From CBDANO01 sp965197665 (GTDB taxonomy: Bacteria; Chloroflexota; Dehalococcoidia; Lucifugimonadales; UBA3495): a stretch of DNA of 64,000 bases. The position numbers and the translations under genes are program-made. The notes beneath the pieces are model-generated. The model made no database searches, had not been told where the DNA came from, and was given only the letters and a program-made list of their open reading frames with translations. The stretch is from NCBI GenBank assembly GCA_965197665.1, contig CBDANO010000003.1:310001-374000 (forward strand), written 5' to 3'. Numbering within the stretch: the first letter of the stretch is position 1; every line of letters begins with the position of its first letter. Below are positions 51,346 to 59,024 of this stretch, one piece after another.

Positions 51346-51399
51346 GTGTCTGAAAGAGCGCCAGTGTCTGAAAGAGCGCCAGTGTCTGAAAGAGCGTTG
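51346..51399 (+). repeat. three 18-bp tandem repeats spanning the start codon of the CaiB-type gene
   Basis: GTGTCTGAAAGAGCGCCA occurs three times (last unit ends GTTGGA). Each unit begins with a GTG in frame, encoding MSERAP repeated, so any of 51346, 51364 or 51382 could start translation and the N-terminus can vary by slippage without losing the frame. Confidence 0.9.
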
Positions 51400-52581
51400 G
51401 AAGGGGTGAAGGTGCTGGACCTCACCCACTACGTTGCCGGGCCTTACTGCGCCAAGTTGTTGGCGGACTTCGGCGCCGACGTGGTCAAGGTGGAACGGCC
51501 TTGCGGCGATCCGGCCCGGCGGTTGCCGCCCTTTTTTCACGATGAACCGGGCTTGGGAAAGAGCCTGCTCTTCCTCTACTTGAACACGAACAAGCGCGGT
51601 GTGACCTTGAACTTGCGGTCGCGCCGGGGCCGGCAGGCGCTTAAAGACTTGGCCCGGGGTACCGACGTTCTGGTGGAAAACTTTTCACCCCGGGTCATGC
51701 CGTCCTTGGGCTTGGACTACCGGGTCCTGCGAGACGTTAATCCCTCGCTGGTCATGGTGTCCATTTCCAACTTCGGGCAAACCGGGCCGTACCGGGACTA
51801 TCAGGCCGCCGACATTGTGGAGTACGCGTTGGGCGGCTTGATGTACATCTTCGGGAGTTACGACCGGGGGCCGCTAAAGCACGCCCTTAGCCAAGCCCAA
51901 TTCAAGGCGGGAACCAACGCGGCTTCGGCAGCCCTTATGGCACTGTACCACCAGCGGCTTACCGGAGAAGGGCAGCACGTGGACGTTTCCATCCAGGAGT
52001 CCGTAGCCTCGGGGCTGAGGGATGTGGTGAGCAACTACACCTACACCGGCGCGGTGCGGCGCCGCCAGCCAAACCACAGCGGCGACCTGACGCGGCTGAG
52101 AGAAACCTCCGACGGCTACATCTTGCCGAATCCCGGTCTCTCAACCGGCTTCGACTGGAATAAAGTAGTGGAGTTTCTGGGAAACCCCGAACTGGACGAC
52201 GAGCGGTTTAGCACCCCCTCGGCCCGGCTGGCCAACGCCGAGGCGCTGGGGGAGATCCTAGACCGCTATTTCCGGTCGGCAAAGAAATTGGAAATGTTTC
52301 ATGCCGCTCATCAACGGCGCTTCATCTACGGCTTGGTCCAGTCGCCGGAAGAGGTCCACGCCGACCTCCAACTTCAACACAGGGGCTATTTCGTTGACGT
52401 GGACCACCCGGAGATGGGAACGGTCCGGTTCCCAGGAGCGCCCTTCTTGATGAGCCGGACGCCCTGGGAAGCCCGGCGGGCGGCCCCGACCCTCGGCCAG
52501 CATAACCGGGAAGTGTACGGGCAGCGGCTGGGCTACTCCGACTCCGACTTGGCTTCCCTGCGGTCCATGGAGGTTATGTAA
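51346..52581 (+). CDS. class III (CaiB/BaiF) CoA-transferase family protein lacking the catalytic Asp
   Basis: 411 residues from the first of three GTG codons. VKVLDLTHYVAGPYCAKLLADFGADVVKVE, TNKRGVTLNL, LVENFSPRVM and MVSISNFGQTGPYRDY are typical. Where active members carry the nucleophilic Asp, about 12 residues before the ALMALYHQRLTGEGQ helix, this protein has Gln (SQAQFKAG). It is followed 2 bases later by a second CaiB-type gene with the Asp, so the two may form a heteromer as in benzylsuccinate CoA-transferase BbsE/BbsF. The first 54 bases are three 18-bp tandem repeats. Confidence 0.85.
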   Translation: MSERAPVSERAPVSERALEGVKVLDLTHYVAGPYCAKLLADFGADVVKVERPCGDPARRLPPFFHDEPGLGKSLLFLYLNTNKRGVTLNLRSRRGRQALKDLARGTDVLVENFSPRVMPSLGLDYRVLRDVNPSLVMVSISNFGQTGPYRDYQAADIVEYALGGLMYIFGSYDRGPLKHALSQAQFKAGTNAASAALMALYHQRLTGEGQHVDVSIQESVASGLRDVVSNYTYTGAVRRRQPNHSGDLTRLRETSDGYILPNPGLSTGFDWNKVVEFLGNPELDDERFSTPSARLANAEALGEILDRYFRSAKKLEMFHAAHQRRFIYGLVQSPEEVHADLQLQHRGYFVDVDHPEMGTVRFPGAPFLMSRTPWEARRAAPTLGQHNREVYGQRLGYSDSDLASLRSMEVM

Positions 52582-52583
52582 AG

Positions 52584-53966
52584 GTGGCCGGTCCGCTCCG
52601 GGGCATTCGGGTAATCGAAATGGGGCAACTTATTGCCATACCGTGGGCCGCCAAGATGTTGGCCGACATGGGCGCCCAAGTAATTCGCTTGGAATCGTGC
52701 CAGCGGGTGGACAGCTATCGGAACGACTCCATTTACGAAAACGATACTCGAGGGGACTTCTGGAACCGCGGGGCTAACTTCTACGAGCAAAACAGAAACA
52801 AGCTGGGCGTAACCTTGGACTTAAGCCAAGGTGAGGGACTCTCCCTACTGGGGGAGTTGGTGGCGGTCAGCGACGTCTTTGCCGAAAATTTTACGCCGCG
52901 GGTGATCAAGAACTTCCGCTTGGAGTATGACGACCTGCGGCAAATAAGGCCCGACATCATCATGGTTTCTTCCACCGGCTATGGCTACACAGGCCCTTGG
53001 TCTGAGTTCGGCGCCACCGGGCCGGCCACTGAGGGAGCTTCGGGACTGGCTTACATGACCGGCTATGCCGGCGGCCCTCCGGCGTTGCCCGAGATACCCC
53101 ATACCGACTACACCGCGGCAGAGCATACGGTCTACGCGGTGATGGCGGCGCTGCTGCACCGGCTGCGCACGGGCCGCGGGCAATTCATCGACGTCTCCCA
53201 GGCCCAGACTGCCAGCGCAACGGTACCGGAGGCGTTGCTGGACTTCGCCGTCAACGGCAGAATCGAACCCCGGTCGGGCAATGAGCATCCCGCCATGGCG
53301 CCTCACGGCTGCTACCCTTGCCGGGGCGATGACCGTTGGATTGCCGTCGCTGTTGCCAATGATGCGCAATGGCGGGCTTTTTGCGGCGTGTTGGACCGGG
53401 CGGCGTGGGTTGACGACCGCCGTTTCGCCGACGAAAACGTCCGCTGGCGTTACCGGGAGGAACTGGACCGTTTGGTGTCCGAAGGGACCCTAGAGTGGCA
53501 GGCCCGGGAGTTGATGGACCGGTTGCAAGCCGTGGGAGTGGCAGCGGGTGCGGTCCTAGACAGCAAGGACCTGTTATTCGACCCTCACCTGAAAGCGCGG
53601 CGGTTCTTCGAAGTTACGCGGCACCATGCCAGCACCGGGATCCCTCCGCTGCCCTACGCCGGCCGGCCGTGGAAACTGTCGGCTACCCCGGCGGTGGAGG
53701 GCAAAGCGGCCCCAATCATGGGGGAACACAACCGGACGGTTCTAGGCGAGTTGTTGGGCCGGACGGAAAAGGAGTTGACCCACCTGGAAGAGCAGGGAGT
53801 CATCGGCTATCGCCCGGTCAACCTTAGACCGATAGAAAGGCCGCCGCTGGAAGAGCAGGTCCGGCAAGGCCGGCTGCAACGCCACGAAGCGGACTTCAGA
53901 GAGCAAGTAACGGAATTCTTTAGAATAGATTGGTCCCCACCACTTCGGTCGGCCGAGGACGATTGA
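52584..53966 (+). CDS. class III (CaiB/BaiF) CoA-transferase
   Basis: 460 residues. RVIEMGQLIAIPWAAKMLADMGAQVIRLE, NRNKLGVTLDL, FAENFTPRVIKNF, SSTGYGYTGPWSEF, and the nucleophilic Asp in PEIPHTDYTAAEH, followed by ALLHRLRTGRGQFIDVSQAQ. C-terminal IMGEHNRTVLGELLG is standard, then an extra ~45-residue charged tail. GTG start two bases after the preceding gene's stop; probably translated together. Transfers CoA between carboxylic acids without acetyl-CoA-type ping-pong intermediates of class I. Confidence 0.9.
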   Translation: MAGPLRGIRVIEMGQLIAIPWAAKMLADMGAQVIRLESCQRVDSYRNDSIYENDTRGDFWNRGANFYEQNRNKLGVTLDLSQGEGLSLLGELVAVSDVFAENFTPRVIKNFRLEYDDLRQIRPDIIMVSSTGYGYTGPWSEFGATGPATEGASGLAYMTGYAGGPPALPEIPHTDYTAAEHTVYAVMAALLHRLRTGRGQFIDVSQAQTASATVPEALLDFAVNGRIEPRSGNEHPAMAPHGCYPCRGDDRWIAVAVANDAQWRAFCGVLDRAAWVDDRRFADENVRWRYREELDRLVSEGTLEWQARELMDRLQAVGVAAGAVLDSKDLLFDPHLKARRFFEVTRHHASTGIPPLPYAGRPWKLSATPAVEGKAAPIMGEHNRTVLGELLGRTEKELTHLEEQGVIGYRPVNLRPIERPPLEEQVRQGRLQRHEADFREQVTEFFRIDWSPPLRSAEDD

Positions 53967-53977
53967 TAGCTAAGCCT

Positions 53978-54571
53978 TCACTGCCGGCGGGACGCTTCGT
54001 ATGCCGCGATCTTGTCTTCGAATTGCAAAGTCAGGCCGATGTCGTCCAAGCCGTGGAGCAGGGCGTGCCGGCGGGCAGGGTCTACATCGAAAGATATTGA
54101 GATTGCTTCATCATCCGACCATATTCGTTGCGCTTCCAAGTCCACGTTCAACCTGCTCCCGGGGTTGGCCAAGGCATGGCCCATCACTAGGCGGGCCTCC
54201 TCCTCCGGGAGCCTTACCGGCAACAGACCGTTCTTGAAGCAGTTGCTGTAGAAGATGTCGGCGAAGCTCGGGGCGATGACGCACCGGATGCCGTAGTCGT
54301 GAAGGGCCCACGGAGCGTGCTCCCGGGAAGAGCCGCAGCCGAAGTTGCTGCCTCCGACCAAGATATTGGCATTCCGGTACTCGGGGTCATTCAGAACGAA
54401 GCCGGGGTTTGGACTGCCGTCGAGGTTGTAACGCCAAGGGGCGAACAAAAAATCGCCGAAGCCGGTACGTTCGATACTCTTCAGGTAAACGGCGGGAATA
54501 ATTTGGTCTGTGTCCACGTTCGCCCGGTCCAGGGGGGCGGCAACACCATCCAGTTTTCGAAACGGTTCCAT
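53978..54571 (-). CDS. leuD: 3-isopropylmalate dehydratase small subunit
   Basis: 197 residues. NVDTDQIIPAVYLKSIERTGF, ILVGGSNFGCGSSREHAPWAL (substrate Arg/Ser loop) and IIAPSF-like CVIAPSFADIFYSNCFKNGLLPV are diagnostic. With LeuC it isomerises 2- to 3-isopropylmalate in leucine synthesis. Starts 9 bases after the leuC stop. Converges with the CoA-transferase gene, 11 bases apart. Confidence 0.95.
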   Translation of the reverse strand: MEPFRKLDGVAAPLDRANVDTDQIIPAVYLKSIERTGFGDFLFAPWRYNLDGSPNPGFVLNDPEYRNANILVGGSNFGCGSSREHAPWALHDYGIRCVIAPSFADIFYSNCFKNGLLPVRLPEEEARLVMGHALANPGSRLNVDLEAQRIWSDDEAISISFDVDPARRHALLHGLDDIGLTLQFEDKIAAYEASRRQ

Positions 54572-54580
54572 TTTGGACTC

Positions 54581-55981
54581 CTACCACTCCCTAATATCTA
54601 CGAAGTGCCCCGCTACGCCGGCGGCCGCGGCCATGGCGGGGCTTACCAGATGGGTGCGCCCGCCTTTGCCTTGACGGTTTTCGAAGTTCCGGTTGGAAGT
54701 GGAGGCGCACCGTTGCCCCGGGTCCAGGGTATCCGGGTTCATGCCCAGGCACATGGAGCAGCCGGCGACCCTCCAGTCAAAACCGGCGTCTTTGAAAATC
54801 CGGTCCAATCCTTCCTCCTCGGCTTGCTCCTTTATTCGGGCGGACCCGGGCACCACCATCGCATAGACCTCCGGATGGACCGAGCGCCCTTTGACTACTT
54901 CCGCAGCGGCTCGGAGGTCTTCCAACCGGGCGTTGGTGCAGGCGCCAATGAAGACCCGGTCGATTTTTACGTCTTGAATGGGAGTATCCGGCTCCAAGTC
55001 CATGTAACGCAAGGCCCTCTCGGCAACCTCACGGTCGTTGGCGTCGCTGAACGACGCCGGGTCGGGTATGCGGGCGGTGACCGGGACCACCATCCCGGGA
55101 TTGATCCCCCAAGTGACGTAGGGCTCCAGGCCGGCGGCGTCCACCTCGATCAACCGGTCATAAATTGCGCCGTCGTCCGTGGGGAGGGCGTTCCACCGCT
55201 CCACGGCAGTCTCGAAGTCGCGGCCCCGGGGAGCGAAGGGGCGGCCTCGCAAATACTCGAAAGTCGTTTCGTCGGGCGCGATCATGCCGGCTCGAGCGCC
55301 CCCTTCGATGCTCATGTTGCAAACCGTCATCCGGCCGTCCATGGACAAGGACCGAATAGCCTCGCCGGTGTACTCGATGACGTGACCCACGCCGCCGTTT
55401 ACCCCAATGCGGCCGATGATGCCCAATATCACGTCCTTGGCGGTAACTCCGGCAGGCAACTTGCCATCGACCCGCACCTCCATAGTCTTGGGTTTGAACT
55501 GGCGCAAGGTTTGAGTGGCCAGCACGTGCTCCACTTCAGAAGTGCCGATGCCCACGGCCAAGGCGCCCAAGGCGCCGTGGGTGGAGGTGTGGCTATCGCC
55601 GCAGACCACCGTCTTACCCGGCTGGGTGTACCCCAAGTCCGGCCCGATTATGTGAACAATGCCCTGCATCGGGCTGAACCGGTCGTAAAGGGTCACGCCA
55701 AACTCCTGGCAGTTCTTGGAGAGGGCTTCCAGTTGTTTCCTGGATATCTCATCGGTCACCGGGCGGGACAACTCCCAAGTGGGGGTGTTGTGGTCGGCAG
55801 TCGCCACGGTCAAGTCGGTCCGCCGGACCCGGCGTCCGGCTAGTCGCAACCCGTCGAAGGCTTGGGGCGACGTTACTTCGTGCACCAGGTGAAGGTCAAT
55901 ATAGATGATGGTGGGTTGCTCCGGCTCTTGGTGCACCACGTGGTCGTCCCAAATCTTTTCGAACATCGTCTTCGGCGGCAT
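54581..55981 (-). CDS. leuC: 3-isopropylmalate dehydratase large subunit
   Basis: 466 residues from the ATG giving MPPKTMFEKIWDDHVV, preceded by GAGAGG; the frame is open 37 codons upstream but that part overlaps the promoter. The [4Fe-4S] Cys residues are in FIGACTNARLEDL and CSMCLGMNPD plus the upstream VVCGDSHTSTHGALG. LHLVHEVTSPQAFDGLR near the N-terminus is typical. Operon leuC-leuD. Confidence 0.96.
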   Translation of the reverse strand: MPPKTMFEKIWDDHVVHQEPEQPTIIYIDLHLVHEVTSPQAFDGLRLAGRRVRRTDLTVATADHNTPTWELSRPVTDEISRKQLEALSKNCQEFGVTLYDRFSPMQGIVHIIGPDLGYTQPGKTVVCGDSHTSTHGALGALAVGIGTSEVEHVLATQTLRQFKPKTMEVRVDGKLPAGVTAKDVILGIIGRIGVNGGVGHVIEYTGEAIRSLSMDGRMTVCNMSIEGGARAGMIAPDETTFEYLRGRPFAPRGRDFETAVERWNALPTDDGAIYDRLIEVDAAGLEPYVTWGINPGMVVPVTARIPDPASFSDANDREVAERALRYMDLEPDTPIQDVKIDRVFIGACTNARLEDLRAAAEVVKGRSVHPEVYAMVVPGSARIKEQAEEEGLDRIFKDAGFDWRVAGCSMCLGMNPDTLDPGQRCASTSNRNFENRQGKGGRTHLVSPAMAAAAGVAGHFVDIREW

Positions 55982-56350
55982 GTAGTCAGACCTCTCTTGA
56001 GGAGAATCCGTTAGAGCGGTGCGCCCCGGCGCCCCTTGAATGGGCCGCGCCGGGGGCTGATGGTGAAGCGCGGCTAGGAAAGCGTAGCGCATTATAACAT
56101 TGCTTTTTCACCCACGAATAGCGAAGGTATAGACTGTCGGCCAACCGCCTCCAAGCTCCGTCTAAGCGTGGGGGGCGCCTAGGAAAGTGGCCGGCCCCAC
56201 CACCGGGTGGTCGCGGTGTTAAACTAGCGAAGGCCCCTTTCGTCCGGCGGCGCGGGCCAGCCGGGGGCATCAACCTGAAAAGTTTGGCCGCGGCCGGGCC
56301 GCTTCCCGCACCGCTTCTATAGGACCACTTCTAAAAGGAGGAACGATAAC
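55982..56350. other. 369-bp divergent intergenic region, leuC / aminopeptidase
   Basis: Contains the putative leuC promoter at 56091 on the minus strand and, at the right end, AAAAGGAGG seven bases before the aminopeptidase ATG. The ~100-base leuC leader is GC-rich with inverted segments (CCCCCGGCGCGG and GGGGCGCCGGGG) but contains no run of Leu codons or T-box, so leader-peptide attenuation is not supported. Confidence 0.5.
56091..56113 (-). promoter_or_regulatory. putative leuCD promoter (-10 box)
   Basis: Minus strand has a perfect TATAAT (56096-56091) preceded by an A-rich spacer (GTGAAAAAGCAATGT); the -35 position is poor. Transcription would start about 100 bases upstream of leuC. Confidence 0.4.
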
Positions 56351-58975
56351 ATGCCCGCATCTGAGGCGTTCGCGCTGCCGACGTCGGTGCGCCCCACCAG
56401 GTACGCGATCAAGCTGCAACCGGACTTCGAGAAGTTCTCATATAGCGGCGAAGAAAGCGTCGCTATCGAAATCACGGACCCGGTTTCTGAAATCGTACTG
56501 AATGCCGTTGACCTGCAGGTGAATTCAGCCGCCTTCTCCAGAGACGGTTCAACGGTCGCGGCCAAGAGTATCCGGTTGGACGAGTCTCGAGAAACCCTTA
56601 CGTTGGAGTTGGGCGAGACCGTTACTCCGGGTCCGGCTACCCTGAGGCTGGAATTTACCGGGGAGCTCAATGACAAGCTGCACGGTTTCTACCGGAGCCG
56701 GTACACGGGCCCCGGCGGGCAGGAGCGCCACTTGGCGGCGACCCAGTTCGAAGCCACCGACGCCCGCCGGGCCTTCCCTTGCTGGGACGAGCCGGCCCGG
56801 AAGGCCGTGTTCGAGGTTACTCTAGTAGTTCCCTCCGAGCTTGCGGCCGTGTCCAACACACCGGTCGTCGATGAGAAGGATGCCGGGCCGGGACTCAAAA
56901 CCATCCGCTTCGCGGAGACTCCGGTGATGTCCACCTACATCTTAGCCTTCATCGTTGGGGACTTGGTCTCGGTCGAGTCCCAATATGAGAGCGAAGACGC
57001 CGCAACCAAGGTCGCCGTCTGGACCACTCGCGGCAAGGAGGACCAAGGGCGCTTCGCTCTGGATACTTCAGTGCGGCTGCTCTCCTTTTTCAACGAATAT
57101 TTTGGTATCCCGTACCCCCTGGCAAAGCTGGACCACATTGCTATTCCCGACTTTGCCGCCGGCGCCATGGAAAACTGGGGGGCTATTACCTACCGGGAAA
57201 CGGCCCTCCTGGTCGATGCGGCGAATTCTTCAGCGGGCACCCGCCAGCGGGTGGCTGAAGTAGTAGCCCACGAGATGGCCCACATGTGGTTCGGCGACTT
57301 GGTGACCATGGAATGGTGGGATGACCTGTGGCTTAACGAGAGTTTTGCTTCATGGATGGGGACCAAGGCGGTGGACTGGCTTTTCCCCGATTGGGAAATG
57401 TGGACCCAGTTCGTGAACATGGACACCAACCGCGCGTTGAGCTTGGATGGCCTCAAGAACTCCCATCCCATCGAGCAAGAGGTCCGAAACCCGGCGGAGG
57501 TCAACCAACTATTCGACGCGATCAGCTACTCCAAGGGCGCGTCGGTAATCCGTATGCTGGAGCAGTTCCTGGGACCGGAAACTTTCCGGCGGGGCCTCCA
57601 GAGGTATCTCACTTCCCATCAGTACGGAAACGCCCGAACCGAAGACCTTTGGTCGGCGTTGGAAGAGGCTTCAGGCCAGCCGGTGACCTCGATCATGGAC
57701 TCTTGGACCAAGCAAATGGGGTACCCGGTGCTTCAAGTTGAAACCGTCGGCGCCCCCGGCGGGGAGGAACTGGTTCTTTCCCAGGAACGCTTCGTTTATG
57801 ACCGGCTGCTGGATAGTCGGGATGAGAATGGGGATGACGGCGGAGCGGGGCCGGAGGTTTGGCAGGCGCCGGTTAGGGTCAGTCACGCCGGCGGAGAGTC
57901 TACGTCCCTGTTGATGGCCGGCCGCCAGGCCCGGATGCCCTTGCGGCGCCAAGATGACGCCCCAAGGTCTTGGTTCAAAGTCAATCTCAACCAGACGGGC
58001 TTCTTCAGGGTCAACTACCGCCCCGAGGACTGGGACAAATTGGTACCCGCCATCCACGGCTTGGAGTTGCCGGCCTCCGACCGCTTGGGCATCCAGAACG
58101 ACGCCTATTCCCTGTCTAGGGCCGGGATGTTGCCGGTTACCCAATTCCTCACTCTGGCCAAAGCTTATGTCAACGAGACGGACGCTTCGGTATGGGGCGA
58201 CCTCTCCAGCAACCTAAGAGACGTGGACGTGTTGTTGGCGGAGGAACGGTCGAAAGACGATTACCAGTCCTTCGCCCAAGCAATTTTCCGCCCCGCGGTG
58301 GAACGCGTGGGCTGGGAAGTCACGCCGGAAGAAGGCCACTTGGACGCCTTGGTGAGGAGTACAGTTCTGAGCCAAGCGGGAAGCTATGGAGACCCTGGCG
58401 TCCTCGAACAAGCTAAAGCGCGGTTCGAAGGCTACGTTCAAGACCCGTCCGCCGTGCACCCGGACCTGCGGGGCGTTGTGCTCAGCTTGACCGCACAGAC
58501 CGGCGGCAGAGGGACTTACGACCAACTGTGGAGAATGGAGAAGGAAACGGCCCTGCAAGAGGAAAAAATTCGGTTGTTGTTGGCGCTCACTAGGTTCTCC
58601 GACCTAGAGCTATTGCGGGAAACCCTAGAGCGGTCTCTATCGTCGGAAGTGCGCCTTCAGGATACGATCAGCGTGGTCGCCGGGGTCGCCTCCAACCACC
58701 GCGGAAGGGACCTAGCGTGGCAGTTCATCAAGGATAATTGGGCAGAGTTCGACCGGCGCTACGGCGCCGGAGGGTTCGGGCTGATGCGGTTGGTGTCCGT
58801 TTGCGGCGCCTTTACCAGCCAAGACCGGCTGAACGACGTGGAAAACTTCTTCCAAGAGAACCCAACGCCGGCCGCCGAGCGGACTATACGGCAAGCCTTG
58901 GAGCGGATCAAGCTAAACGTGAAGTGGTTGGAGCGAAACCGGGAAGAAGTGGCGGCGTGGCTCGCCGACGCCTGA
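56351..58975 (+). CDS. pepN: M1-family zinc aminopeptidase (aminopeptidase N type)
   Basis: 874 residues. N-terminal beta domain, exopeptidase motif GAMENWG at 271-277, zinc site HEMAH at 307-311 with the third ligand Glu in LWLNESFA, catalytic Tyr in ISYSKGASVIRML, an ERAP1_C-like helical C-terminal domain (MLPVTQFLTLAKAYVNETD through NVKWLERNREEV). No signal peptide, so probably cytoplasmic peptide trimming. Strong Shine-Dalgarno AAAAGGAGG. The clade resembles tricorn-interacting factor/ERAP-like M1 enzymes. Confidence 0.93.
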   Translation: MPASEAFALPTSVRPTRYAIKLQPDFEKFSYSGEESVAIEITDPVSEIVLNAVDLQVNSAAFSRDGSTVAAKSIRLDESRETLTLELGETVTPGPATLRLEFTGELNDKLHGFYRSRYTGPGGQERHLAATQFEATDARRAFPCWDEPARKAVFEVTLVVPSELAAVSNTPVVDEKDAGPGLKTIRFAETPVMSTYILAFIVGDLVSVESQYESEDAATKVAVWTTRGKEDQGRFALDTSVRLLSFFNEYFGIPYPLAKLDHIAIPDFAAGAMENWGAITYRETALLVDAANSSAGTRQRVAEVVAHEMAHMWFGDLVTMEWWDDLWLNESFASWMGTKAVDWLFPDWEMWTQFVNMDTNRALSLDGLKNSHPIEQEVRNPAEVNQLFDAISYSKGASVIRMLEQFLGPETFRRGLQRYLTSHQYGNARTEDLWSALEEASGQPVTSIMDSWTKQMGYPVLQVETVGAPGGEELVLSQERFVYDRLLDSRDENGDDGGAGPEVWQAPVRVSHAGGESTSLLMAGRQARMPLRRQDDAPRSWFKVNLNQTGFFRVNYRPEDWDKLVPAIHGLELPASDRLGIQNDAYSLSRAGMLPVTQFLTLAKAYVNETDASVWGDLSSNLRDVDVLLAEERSKDDYQSFAQAIFRPAVERVGWEVTPEEGHLDALVRSTVLSQAGSYGDPGVLEQAKARFEGYVQDPSAVHPDLRGVVLSLTAQTGGRGTYDQLWRMEKETALQEEKIRLLLALTRFSDLELLRETLERSLSSEVRLQDTISVVAGVASNHRGRDLAWQFIKDNWAEFDRRYGAGGFGLMRLVSVCGAFTSQDRLNDVENFFQENPTPAAERTIRQALERIKLNVKWLERNREEVAAWLADA

Positions 58976-59024
58976 AGAAGCACAAGGACCCGGCTAGTGC
59001 TACAATGGCGATTGATTTAGTTCA

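Noticed and set aside
54299..55843. 514-codon plus-strand open frame opposite leuC/leuD
   Set aside because: Shadow of leuCD; both real genes show all catalytic motifs on the other strand.
55982..56092. N-terminal extension or leader peptide of leuC
   Set aside because: The extension overlaps the TATAAT promoter box and has no Leu-codon run; an ordinary leuC start with a ribosome site is available.
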